In this document: piece by piece, positions 37,119 through 48,665 of the stretch
Layout: every line of letters begins with the position of its first letter
How positions within the stretch are numbered: the stretch's first letter is position 1
Origin: Bigelowiella natans CCMP2755
Lineage: Eukaryota > Cercozoa > Chlorarachniophyceae
DNA length: 64,000 bases
Assembly (NCBI GenBank): GCA_000320545.1
Contig: ADNK01002731.1
Span: forward strand, 1-64,000
Direction: 5' to 3'
The notes under the pieces: model-generated
What the model was told of the DNA's origin: nothing
The model's input: only the letters and a program-made list of their open reading frames with translations
The model's database searches: none
Position numbers and translations under genes: made by a program

Positions 37119-37943
37119 TTAAATGATGCTGGATATACAATTGTATGTTACCCAATGACAACATCATCATCTATACTCGATGATGTTATCCATCCGCTGC
37201 GGGTATTATTTTTAACAAAGTGATGATGATGATGAGTGTTTACCAACAGCATCTTCTTCACCCCTCACAGCATCTAGTATGGCTTCAGCACCTGCATAAA
37301 ACAATTTTACCATATTTTCATCATTGGATCGGTCTCGGTTATATCATCCCCCAACCCAATAACAAGCACCAGCTCTCCTCTCCACCACCACCCCCACCCC
37401 ACATCATCACCATCATCATCAACAACAATATCACCACCCATCTTCATTATGTCCGCAATCATGAATGACCACATGATACATGGTTTCCTCAAAGAATTTT
37501 GGCACTATTCGTCGCACTATTCGTCGTCATCAAGTGTAAAATCATCATCATCATCGTTGTTATTAGGATTACCTTCCTTATTGCTTCGATCGTACACCAT
37601 TGTTTTGAGAATAATCATCTTATCCGCATACTCATTGGTCTTTTGCATGCGTGCGGCAATCAGCTTTTGCTTCTCTTCTTCCGATGTAGCGCGGAACGTT
37701 AAACTAATCACCAAACCCAAATTTTATGAATAAAAGAACGCAGCAGAACCACAGCCGGAAAATGAAGAGCTGATTTGGAAGTAATATGCCGACAGAATAT
37801 TTTTCACAAACGAACAAAACCACAAAATCCGCGACTGATTTCTCAACAATCTCGTGCTGCCGCTGCATGCAGTTTTGGTATAATTCTTTGAGTTGTTGTG
37901 TGCTGATATGTCTACTAGCCTCTGCTTTTGCTGACTACCATAC

Positions 37944-37977
<34 letters not shown>

Positions 37978-37983
37978 CTATTT

Positions 37984-38017
<34 letters not shown>

Positions 38018-40509
38018 CAGTTCATCATAGCTTTAACGACAGCATTTCCTGCATTAACGTCATCAGGCCAGATTTGTCTGTCTACCCTAGTCCCACAGGG
38101 AAACAATAGCGCTATTGGCGACCCACACTCTCCTCCGCCCTCCCCCTCCTCCTCCTCCTTGTTCTCTTTTGCCTTAGCCTTTCTTCCTCTTCGCTCATAG
38201 AAGCTTTGTGCTTGATCTAACGTGGCAAACCTGAACACCTCTACAGGAGGCCCATCATTCTTCCCTCCTTCTCTTCGAGGGGGGGGGCTGCAGATAACTG
38301 AGTAGGAGTTAGCAAGTGCGATTGAGCGCAGTAGCTTCACCTCCTTCGTCTGCTTCCCCTCTTTCTGTTTCTGCTCATTAGTAGTACAGTCTACTGATGC
38401 CTCAGCGTTTTTGGCCACTCCCTTCTCCCCCTTCTCCTTTTCATCATTGTCCTTCTTTTCCTCTTTCTCCTTCTTCTCCTCCTCCTTACTCTTCCTGTTT
38501 GCCTTTTCACCTTCTCCCTCTTTTTGCTCCTCCTTTCCCCCTTCCTGCTTCTCCGCAGAGGAGGGGAATTTCGTATACTTCGCAATAACATCCGCAGAGG
38601 AGGGATCGATGAGGATGCGCGTTTCAGCTTCACGCCAAGCCTTTATCTTTTGAGCGTCGCTTTCAGAATTGACGATATGCGTGACGACTGGGGCACTCTC
38701 CTTCGGGCCAGCATCACTGTCCTTCGCGACACGGTATCTGATATTGCGTGTACACACAGCAAGGGTATATTTGATAATGATGATGATGATTATCATCATT
38801 AAATCATCTTTACGGTTGCACCAAAGTCTCGTTCTAATTACTGTTCATTCAATTACGCGGCAATGTAGCGAAAAGCCTTGCGGAGCTTGTTACATGGGCG
38901 AGCTACCAAAACACCTAATACGAATGGTGAAGACAATGATGATGATGTCACTTTATGAGGAAGATGAGAAGGAGAAGGGTGAAAAGAAGACTTAGCGGCC
39001 ATTAATATTTTTCATGTGCCTCCCACCTCCTTCCACCCATCATCCTTCTCTTGTGCACAATTGTTGTTATTTTTTTCTCTTCTGAGAGTGCTAATAATAT
39101 AATACAACCTGCCCTGCATGCAGTCCATCTGTAGGATTGTTGACAGGTCAAACGAATAGCAAATGCACGCACTGGGGACTTGAAGAATATCATCTGAATA
39201 TCCTAATTTTGTTTGCAGGTGTTGTATCAATAATTGCGCTAGTTATATGTAGGGAACGTTGTTTTCTTTCTCTCCCCTTTGAATGAGCCATGCATTCTGC
39301 CGCTGTTCTTTGCCCATGATACACAGTATATCGTCTCATATCACACGCCAACCGATATTAGCAGCAATTCAAACTGCATGTTGATGATGACTGATGGGAT
39401 AATAGAATGTTGTGAAATGATTACTTGCTTGCTGACGTTTCCTCCGACAAGATTGTAAGAGGAGATAAAGCTCCAAGAGCCATATTTTGTCGTTTGATAT
39501 TCTGCTCTACACTTGAGCATCCACTGCGCGTTGTTACCGCGTGGCCGAATGGCAAAGCCTTTATTCACCACGGGTAGTATGGATAGAAGTGGTAGTTAGT
39601 AGTAGTAGTAGTAGTAGCAGTAGTAAAATCAGCATTGAGCGGTATTTAAAAGCAAACATGCAAAACTATCATCCTAAGAGGAAATGACATAATAATAGGC
39701 AAAGTATCAGCTTGAGCTGCTCTTTCTCTCTATCTCTCTCTCTCTCTCTCTCTCCCACCAGTAACGAGTAAAGGGGAGTTCTGCTTCAGGGGGTCTACCC
39801 AATACAGCAGCAATTTCACGTTCCTTGTTATGGATATGTGGAAAATTCAGATCATGGTTAATGATCAATCCACAGAAATCGTGAAGGGGTGTATGAGTAA
39901 GCAGAATAGAATAGGCTGGTCAACGCTGGAATGGGTGTATTGATGATAGGTGCAGACTAGATGGTAAAGAACAAATGCTATTTCTCGGGTAGGTTGCTAA
40001 CAGCAGCAATTGCCCTGCTAAACGCTATCATATGCGATGATTGTCACGAAGACGATCAACAGTTATCATCGACTATCATTATATCATAATGAGTCATCAC
40101 TACCCAGTCGTCTGGTAACGGGAAGCCCAACCCTGAAACAGCAATATTTAAGGGGGAGGAGGAGGAGGAGGAGCATACTTTTAGTAATTGACAGGAAACG
40201 GTCAGTCAGGAATGTAGTTGTAGCTGAAATATATAAGGAACCGCTTCCAGATGATGCAAAAGAGGACAACATCACAACATCAACAACACAACAACAACAA
40301 AAGCGTAAACGAATATCAACGTTAACAACCTGTTCTGAAAGAAGACTTCCATCCTGTGAATCCAGTCCCTTATTATTGTTGTTATTATTATTATTATTCA
40401 ACGCTGAAAGTTGTAGTAAATCATGGAAAAGTGATGGTAGTAGAAGTATTGGATACTGGTGACCAGGTTTATGTATGCAATTTCAAGAGTTTAGTAACTG
40501 TCCAAAGTA

Positions 40510-40545
<36 letters not shown>

Positions 40546-40600
40546 TAATACACACACGTATCTAGGCTGCGTGCTCGTGCATATTCGAAGCATTCCGGTG

Positions 40601-40634
<34 letters not shown>

Positions 40635-41462
40635 ATGTTCCAGATTCACGCACACGTCATCGAATGTCTGCAACCCAAATAAGTGATGCACCATCAAATC
40701 GATGTGAGTCTAGTTCTGTCTTATGCTTCGTTTACTCTCAGCACCTTCTTCACATTCTTCGGTAACACAGATGATCCCTACAACAGAGACGACAGAATTA
40801 GCTTCATGTGCTCACAGAAGCAAGCACCGCCTGCTCATGTTCATACTCTGTTTACAGATACTTGCTAACATCTCTACACGCAGTAGCTCGATAATCGTAT
40901 TATATAAGCGATTGTAGCAGGAACAAGTAATTCTATGCTATAAAAATCGGCAGCAGCCATTAGCGCCTTTGTCAGCATCACGTAGGGCAATATTGAAGGT
41001 ATTCAAGTATAAAGTAGTAGTTATTAGCGATTATTCGTAACCATCTGCTCTATATTATTCGCGCTCTTCTTCTCGTTGATTGATATGATACAACCTTGAT
41101 ATCTTGTTTCCGTAGATTTAGGAGTACAGAGCAGTATGCTTTGCAGTCCTGTTCCATTAGGTTATATATCACCGACATAATAAGCTTGAATATGGTCAAT
41201 AGACCAATTTCAATCCCGCTATCATCAGGTGCGTGCGTGCGCGCGCGCACGCGCGTGCGTGTGTGTGTGTGTGTTAAAGTTTCATTGGGCCTCTCAAAGC
41301 AAACCGTGTTTCTACCTTAGCATCGAGATAATTACTCGCCGCATTCGTTATAACCGTGCTAGTTGCTGAATTTTTGGCATCCGGCTTTTTTGCAGCTGCT
41401 CTAACCGCTGCGACGACAGCATGTACCGGCTTCTTGTTTTTTACAGCCAACTTGATTTGGAC
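32303..41462 (-). CDS. Large multi-exon gene, function not recognised (possibly more than one gene)
   Basis: I do not recognise this protein. Exon-like blocks flanked by minus-strand GT-AG sites occur over 9 kb. From the 5' side: VQIKLAVKNKKPVHAVVAAV (41316-41462); IEIGLLTIFKLIMSVIYNLM (near 41110-41220); IRPRGNNAQWMLKCRAEYQT (near 39420-39560); an exon with KESAPVVTHIVNSESDAQKI followed by a long Lys/Glu run and FRFATLDQAQSFYERRG (38014-38735); LTFRATSEEEKQKLIAARMQ (37590-37710); GAEAILDAVRGEEDAVG; TVAILQFIGEDFADDTKAR; IRRLALSDRQNFTATIISLI (near 35810-35895); NELRNVGHSSQRDDG with an Asp run (34590-34745); AFTFDEAKIKLYEIMAEYID (near 34060-34230); IIPYLNDWCLGGFSTFWHAS (33240-33475); NPNATWKLWRTTWALYLQRF; and a terminal exon with ESLEVIFQQYRQSKRGSIPE ending at 32303. 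With no spacer-type DNA inside, I favour a single gene. The start lies upstream of 41462. Confidence 0.5.
34492..34579. repeat. Exact 44-bp tandem duplication spanning a splice donor
   Basis: Bases 34492-34535 and 34536-34579 are identical. On the minus strand each copy carries AGAAAG|GTATGATT, the 5' splice site of the exon ending KRLRNRK, so a second potential donor-like sequence follows inside the intron. Confidence 0.85.
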
Positions 41463-42089
41463 CTGATGACATGATCAGAGAGTTCCTCGGTCAGCCCTCG
41501 ACGATTTTGGTCGATGGACGAGGGAAATAAATCATAATACGGGTATTATTATTATTATTATTATTATATCTTTACTGGCACCGCTTCCTCAGATGCGCAG
41601 AGGCCCATGGGTAGGTAATAATGTCGTCGTTCACGAAGCTTTTATTATCTTGCTGTAGATCTAATCACAATATCTACAGATCGTCGGTATCTTCTTCCTC
41701 CTCCTGCTCCTGCAAGATAACAATCTAGATCTAGTACGATCTCTTCTCGGACTCGCACCACTCGCACCACTCGGAGACACTCAGAGTCTCAGAGTCCCCC
41801 GGAGTTCACCGGAGTTTATAAGAGTTTCTCCGATTTTCCGGGAGTTTCTCCGGGGATTATTTGGCACGTTGAACCTGCCTTCCGAGATTATTTGCCCCTC
41901 GCTACTCGGCCAGAGCCGAACTGCGTGCAACGAACCGACGCGGGGGAAGGCGCTCGTGCTGAGCTCCAGAAGCTAGTCCAGAAGCGCTGTTCAGAGAAAA
42001 TATATTGCCGGAGATCGGTTGGAAGGAGGCTCTTGACCAAGCGCCAAAGCTCTACATCGGTCACGTGGCGAAGAAGCTGTTGCTTTACC
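41463..42089. promoter_or_regulatory. Divergent promoter region with a GGAGTTTCTCCG-like element cluster
   Basis: Between 41736 and 41870 a stretch is built from imperfect repeats of ACTCGCACC, CAGAGTCTC, CCGGAGTTCACCGGAGTTTA and GGGAGTTTCTCCGG, several being short inverted pairs. A TATAAGAG sits at about 41817. An ATT repeat lies at 41544-41566. In-frame ATG 41892 could extend the Aha1-domain gene through part of this region. Confidence 0.45.
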
Positions 42090-43871
42090 ATGAGTTCATC
42101 TTCACTTCTTCTTTGGAACAAACATGCTGTAGTGCCAGTCCTCGTTATTTCCGTTGCTGTTTTGGCTCTGACGACTGGTAGAGAAGGACGGTACAGTTAT
42201 TACTTTCGTAGATACCATCGTGATGGGAACGGTATTCTCTCTCAACAACAACAACCACTCCTACTTTCAGCACCAGTTGGAAGACAGCAGCCACAGACAC
42301 ATCATCATGTTGGAAGACAGCAGCCACAGACACATCATCATCATGATGATGATGACAATCTAGGAGGGCATGATTTTAGGCAGCACGCCTCGTCTCTTCT
42401 TTTGCGATTGTCGCCATCATTATCGCCATTGCCCATGCCCCATACCCGGTATCGGTCTAATAGTAAGAGAGGACCTCTTTCCTTGTGTGGAGGGGGCGCG
42501 AAAGTCACCTCACATGAGACGCCATCCGTTGGCACAACGCATAATCACCGAGATGTACAGTCACATGATCAAAAAAAGGAGAAGCATCCTGATCGCGCTG
42601 AGGATGAAGAGGGTACTGTTGTGCTTGGTGGATCCCGTGAGTTGTCAGGAGGGAAGTTGCATTGGACTGAAAACAATAAGTTCGCTTCGTCTTATGCGAA
42701 CACAGCATCTGATTCTATGACACTATCACGCAAAGCATTTGATGGAGCCTGCAGAGAGCTTAAGATACCCGAAGACACTTCCTCATTACTTTGGCTAAAG
42801 CTGCATGAACATTGCTATCTGACCGGAGGCGAACACATCACTAGTGGAGTTACACCTCCTCGTGATGACGCACGTAACGTGAATGCATGGCATTGGGACA
42901 ACGCAAATCTTATGCCTTGGACACAGAAACGGCTGCAGGAAATGATGGTTGGTATTGAAGTGCCGAATTTACCCGAGGGAGGGTGGATGAGAATCACAGG
43001 CATGAAGAAATGTGAAGGAGACTGCGAGACCAACACAAGGAAGGGAAGAGTTATTATCTGCTTCGACCTCAAAGTTGTTCTTACATGGGAGGCTGAAGTC
43101 AACTTTGAGGAAGGAAGGTAGATAAAAAGATCGCTAAACATCGTAATTTTATTCGATCAAGAAAAGGGCAATAGTCCTTGTTGTCCTAGAAGAAGACGTG
43201 AGATATTTATTCTGCACTTTGTTTGTTTGCCATCGTGGTGTATGATGATGATTCCGTGTTGATGTTGTTGCCTCTCTATTGTTCTTTGCAGTGGAACAAT
43301 ATCGCTGCCATACATCGATAATGTAGAGACCGAAGACGGCAACATACGGACGGAAGTGTCCTTCCAAAAAGACAAGAATTCTCCCAGGTATTAGTAACCT
43401 CTTAAATTGTCTTCTCGTAAACACAACTCAATTTGCGTTTATCCATGGTATCTCCATTTTGACAAAGTATAAATATACAAGAATCACGTCTTGTATATTT
43501 TTACAACGCCCACTTCAGCAAGCTCTACTACCATCACAATCATCGACGTCATCATCAAAATGAAGAACACGATGATATTATTACTATTTGTCAATAATTT
43601 GCCTCTACTTCTCATAGCTGCTGCTGTTTGTGCATCGTCATGATCATCATCATCATCTTCCAGGGCCCCACCGGAAGTACAGGAAGTTGTCAACGAGGAG
43701 CTTGTTCCTCTTGTGAGGGAACGTATGCGTGAATTCCTAGCAGAACTCAATAGCAAGGCGGTTACTGCTAAGCAACTTCAGAATAAGATCAATAATTGCG
43801 AAAAGAACGTTCCGAATTCGCCCCTAGAACCTACAAACAATAATCATCACGACGATACCAGAATAGATTAG
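42090..43871 (+). CDS. Aha1 N-terminal-domain protein with a signal/anchor-like N-terminus
   Basis: Aha1 binds and stimulates the Hsp90 ATPase. Three exons, 42090-43117, 43292-43387 and 43664-43871, join in phase to give 443 residues. Residues 1-35 contain a hydrophobic stretch (AVVPVLVISVAVLALTTG) that looks like a signal peptide or anchor. A low-complexity region of about 200 residues follows, rich in Gln, His, Asp and Ser, with a perfect 11-residue internal duplication. The Aha1 N-domain is clear near residues 265-400: NVNAWHWDNANLMPWTQKRL, GWMRITGMKKCEGDCETNTR, KGRVIICFDLKVVLTW, then GTISLPYIDNVETEDG. A charged helical tail (VVNEELVPLVRERMREFLAE) ends at TAG 43869-43871. The C-terminal Bet v1-like (AHSA1) domain is absent. 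An in-frame upstream ATG at 41892 would add 66 residues and bury the hydrophobic segment. Confidence 0.85.
42276..42341 (+). repeat. 33-bp in-frame coding duplication
   Basis: Two copies of the unit starting GTTGGAAGACAGCAGCCACA (42276-42308 and 42309-42341) duplicate the 11 residues VGRQQPQTHHH in the Aha1-domain protein. Confidence 0.9.
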
Positions 43872-44600
43872 CTATGCATTCCTGCCTCAATCTTTGTACG
43901 TATACGGAGATGCATATAGCATGCGGAGAGGTAAAATAAAATAAAATATATGTTTAAAATCAATGACAAGCCTCTTGGTTTGATGATGCACATGAATAAT
44001 CACATTAAAGATGCGTATGAATGCGATGTTCATCGCATAATGAAATTTGACAAATAAGAGCGTGCAACAAGCATCTTGCGGGTGTTGTGGCAAGCTAGCA
44101 AGTACGTACGCACGATGTAAGTTAGCGCTAGATTGACAAGCTAGCTGGATAATGATTACACAGTACACACCTATATGAACACGAGGTATACAAGACGACA
44201 CTTTGCATAGATCACGTCGCTGTGGTTGCTTCATGCATGGTCGCAACTCCACAAGAGCAAATGGAAGCGAAGATTTCAACATCATGTACGTGCGTGTATA
44301 TGTAAATAACCATGTCACGCAGCTAGCCATCTAGCATGTATCGTTGTAAACCATAACTCTGTTACGGGATCGATGCCCAACAGAATGGCTAGAAGGGGGA
44401 TGCAACATGCAGACACATCGTGTGCTTTCAAATCATCATTGAGAGACTGTTGTGAAATTTGAAGTAAACCAGATGCCTGGACATTCGTCCCAGAGAATCG
44501 TAATACCTTTTCATCTCCTACACAATACTGCTGGCTTGAATTCAAATCCCTTTTAGTTTTTAACAGGTTTCTGATCATTTGGGTACTAATAATACAGTCT
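43872..44600. other. Convergent 3' spacer
   Basis: AT-rich near 43930, then AGCTAGCAAGTACGTACGCACG and TGACAAGCTAGCTGG words (44090-44150) and GCATGTACGTGCGTG-type words. Minus frames at 43887-44330 and 44315-44578 have no family features. Confidence 0.55.
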
Positions 44601-46061
44601 TCATTTTGCGATATTTTCTCCTTCGTTTCCTCCCATAAACGCTTTCGACAAAACTGACGTAAAAGCTGTCATACGCATTTCTGGTGGAGGCACCGAACAT
44701 GGAGTGCTACTTCTCTCATCAAGCTTTTCATCAAAAGTGCTTTCTCTGCTCGGTATGATACATCTCACATATCTTACGCGGGTAACACCGCCATCATCCT
44801 GGTTCTTTGCATCGCCCTTTGGTCTTATCTTAACGTTTCTCCTCTTAAAGTCGTAAGCAACACCATAGGCTGCTTGTTGATGAGATGGATCAGCAGCAAA
44901 AGCAGAAATGGTAGTTGTAGAAAGGAGAGGATGGGGAATACCAGTGCTTTCAGCCGACCCGCCTATATAATAATTAATATTGATGCCCAAATGCATTCCG
45001 ATGTAAGGACAAATAGTACTAGTAACCACCAAATCTCTTGCTCTGTGAGTTGAAGAAGAAGAAGAAGAGGAAGATGATGATGATGATAATTACGATGATT
45101 TTTAAGTTCAAGCAACAGTAGCTAGTCAACACAAGACCTTGATTTTGGCTTTGAGTCTCCTCCTCCTCCTCCTCCTCCTCCTCCTCCTCCTCTTTGTGCT
45201 TCCTTATTTTGACTCCCAAGTGGCCGTGTGGTAACAACCGCCCTTTCGACTGTCGTCGTCGTCGTTGTCGCTGCCTGCTGTGCCTTATTTTCGCAGCTGC
45301 TGATTTGGAATTAAAAGACAAACACACTCTTGGGTACTCGTCTACCCTGCTATCTAATACCACGATTACATCGATAACTACAATAACTACTAATACTATC
45401 ATTACTATAACAATAACGGCAAGGTATATGCTCTATATAAGAAGCGTAGAGTTTAGTTATGCACAAGATGGCGATGATGAGGACAGACTGCTGTATTACT
45501 ATATCCATCGTTCACACTACTACCACTACCACTACCACTACCACTACCACTGCCTTCCTACCTGGGGATGTCCTCCTTACGTAGTGATATCTAAATGACT
45601 TGAAATCCTCCTCCTCCTCCCCCCCCTTTTCCACCAGAGATGATGAATCCGAAGCCAGATGATGATGATGATTCTTGTTCTCCTTGATCTTCTTCTTTGG
45701 TTGGAGTTTCGTTTGGTGTAGCTGTGGTAAGGGGGGTCTAGGAGCTGATCTTCGTCCTGGGATTGTTGGACTTTGCACGATTGGAGATCCAGACTCTATA
45801 AAACCAAGTAATGAGACAATGATTTATCAAATAAACGCTGATATTTATGCCGTCCATCACTCACTTTTCCTTGGAATGATAATATATCCTTGTTTACAAC
45901 GCACCTGCCCGTATTGACGTCGTAGTCGTCGTCTTCTTCTTCTTCTTTTTCATCACCATCTTCTTCTTCCTCTTCAATTCCTGATCTGCAGCGTTCACGA
46001 TGTAGAAATGGCCCTTCTGATAGTTGTTGTAGAATGACAAATGAGGGATCTTCACCATCAC

Positions 46062-46093
<32 letters not shown>

Positions 46094-46465
46094 CCATCAT
46101 CATCATGATGTTTAATAACAACAACAAATTCTTCTTCCATACTTACCGAATCATGTGGCATCTCTCTATATTCCTGGCTTCGAAGGACTAAGCCTGGATT
46201 CACTGTGTAGTTTCATTTATTATGATCATGATCATTATTGTTATTATTTATTATCGAATCATAAGGTAAACCATGATGATAAATATAAAAACACAAGAAT
46301 AGCATGCTAATACAAGCGTGTATACCCTTGGTACGTACTACAAATATGGCCATAAATACATAGAGAATATGAACCTCTGCACTTTTCCCCTTTCATAATA
46401 TCTTGTCAGTTTAGTGACTTCACTAGCAAGCTACTATCATTACATTTTGAATAATATAGATTTAA

Positions 46466-46510
<45 letters not shown>

Positions 46511-47690
46511 GACCATAGAGTTTTTTCGTGGTTGGTGTCTTCTTTGCCGTTGATCTAGCACTCACAGAAGCAGCTGAAGATCTCGCAGGTATTCCAAGCA
46601 ATTGCCGTCGACGCGGATAATATTTAGTAGAACTTTGGTGCAAGAAGCCACAGAGGGGAGGGGGAGGGGGGGGATTCATGGAATCAAATATGAGATTCGT
46701 GTAGAAGAATATTATTGATAATGCTTCATTTCTGTTACTTCTCGCTTTTGGAGATGACATTATTGGTAGCCTTAGGTGTAATTCTTCCTTTTCTGGCTGC
46801 TGCTGTTTTCCTTCCTTTCAACTTCCTTCCTGTCATAATCCCTGTAGTAGTAGTAGTAGTAGTAGTAGTAGCAGTTGCTGCAGCTCTAGATGACGATGGG
46901 CGAGAAGAGGATTTTCGTGTTGTAGCTGGTGGAAGATCAGTGACATCGAAGGTTATAGTTTTCAAAGTCTCAAAGTGGTGGTCTAGATTGCCTAATTCTC
47001 CTTCCTCGTTCATCAGAGCTGCTGCTGCTGCTGCCTCCTTCCTCCTTTCTTTCTCCTTTCTCGTTCTGTTTCGGCTGATATCCCTACGATTCATCCTGGT
47101 ATCTCTTTCCTAGAAGAAGAAGAAGAAGAAGAACGAAGAAGAAGAACGAAGAGAAAGAGGAGAAAGCCGAGACTTATATCTTCATTTATAGCTCAGAAGA
47201 CGGTGGTTGATAAAAGATAAGAACAATAAACGAGTATGATTGTACTTTAAAAATTTGCTCTTACGAATGAATCGTTCTCTTTGGACTACTACCTGCAATG
47301 ATGTGGACGACGACGAGTGTTCTCCAGAGGGATGTGATAGCATTGACGCAACAGCTCTTTCTTCAATGTCAACACCATTATTATCATCATCATTATCATG
47401 ATCCAAATCATCGTGAACTTGTCCTGAAGATAAATGGTAACCACAATACAATCACAACAGAATGGAGTCCAATCATCGTGCATCCGAGGCATAAAGCATA
47501 ATAAGCAAAAGAAGAAAAAAAAGAAGAAGAAAAAGAGGATAGTAGTATACACTAATCGACACTACTTAATTCAAGGTTGATGGTTTGCTAAAAGAAGAAA
47601 GGAAGAGGAAGAAGAAGAAGAAGAATAAGTTGGAATTGGTTGATTGGTTGCTGATATTGCGTGCTGCTGCGTATATTAGAGTGAATCATA

Positions 47691-47728
<38 letters not shown>

Positions 47729-48631
47729 CAACAAAATATGATAACATAGAACCTGTTGGTACATCAAACGAGAAATGATGATGATGATGATGATGATGGG
47801 GACATGAGGCCACCGTCTTGTTGTCGTTATCATCGTTTTGATGTTGGTTCGCATCGAGAGAGGGAAGAACATGATCGGTTGGTCGAGAAAGAGAGTGCTG
47901 CTGCTGTTGCTTCTTCTTCTTCTTCTCTGTGGTTGTTGCCTGGCCTTGATGCTCCTGGATGATAATATCTTGTGCATCCTTTACTACTCCTTCAAAGTCT
48001 TTTAAATGTCTTCCCTCCTCCTCCTCCTCCTCCTCCTCCTCCACAGCTTCTTCTTCTTTTTCCTCCTTATCATGTTCTCCCCTTCTGCTATCACCATTTG
48101 TAAAGGGTCTAGTAGTAGTATCATTCGTTCCTCGTCCATGCTGCTGCTGCTGCTGCTGCTGCACTTCTTTGTTTGTGACAGATTTTGGAGAAAATTCTGC
48201 TTCCACCATTCCAAATGTTGGCGAAGGTAGATGAAAGAGCTTCTCAGATGATGATGATAATGATGATGTTACCGCCCTTGGTACCACCAATTTGCTGCTG
48301 CTATGTGCAGTACCAATCCGTCCCACCACCCGTTTCCTTCGCCTTCTCCAACTTGGAGATCTTCGTAAAGGACCCGTGGCGGAAGAAGCTGGGATGTGTT
48401 TTTCCATCCTCATCAGCGGGTTTTGTGCCTGCTGCTGATGTTCGGATGTTGGGTCTTGGAACGTCAAAGAAGTGATACTTGGACTTCGTTTACCTAATAA
48501 TCCCCCCCCCCCCCCCCCCTCTCCTCCTCCTCCTCCTCCTCCTCCTCCTCCTCCTCCTCCTCTTCCATGATCTCTACTTCGATTATTGAAATGGTTATCG
48601 TAATTGTGAGTGTTGCCGCCACTTCTGATAT

Positions 48632-48665
<34 letters not shown>

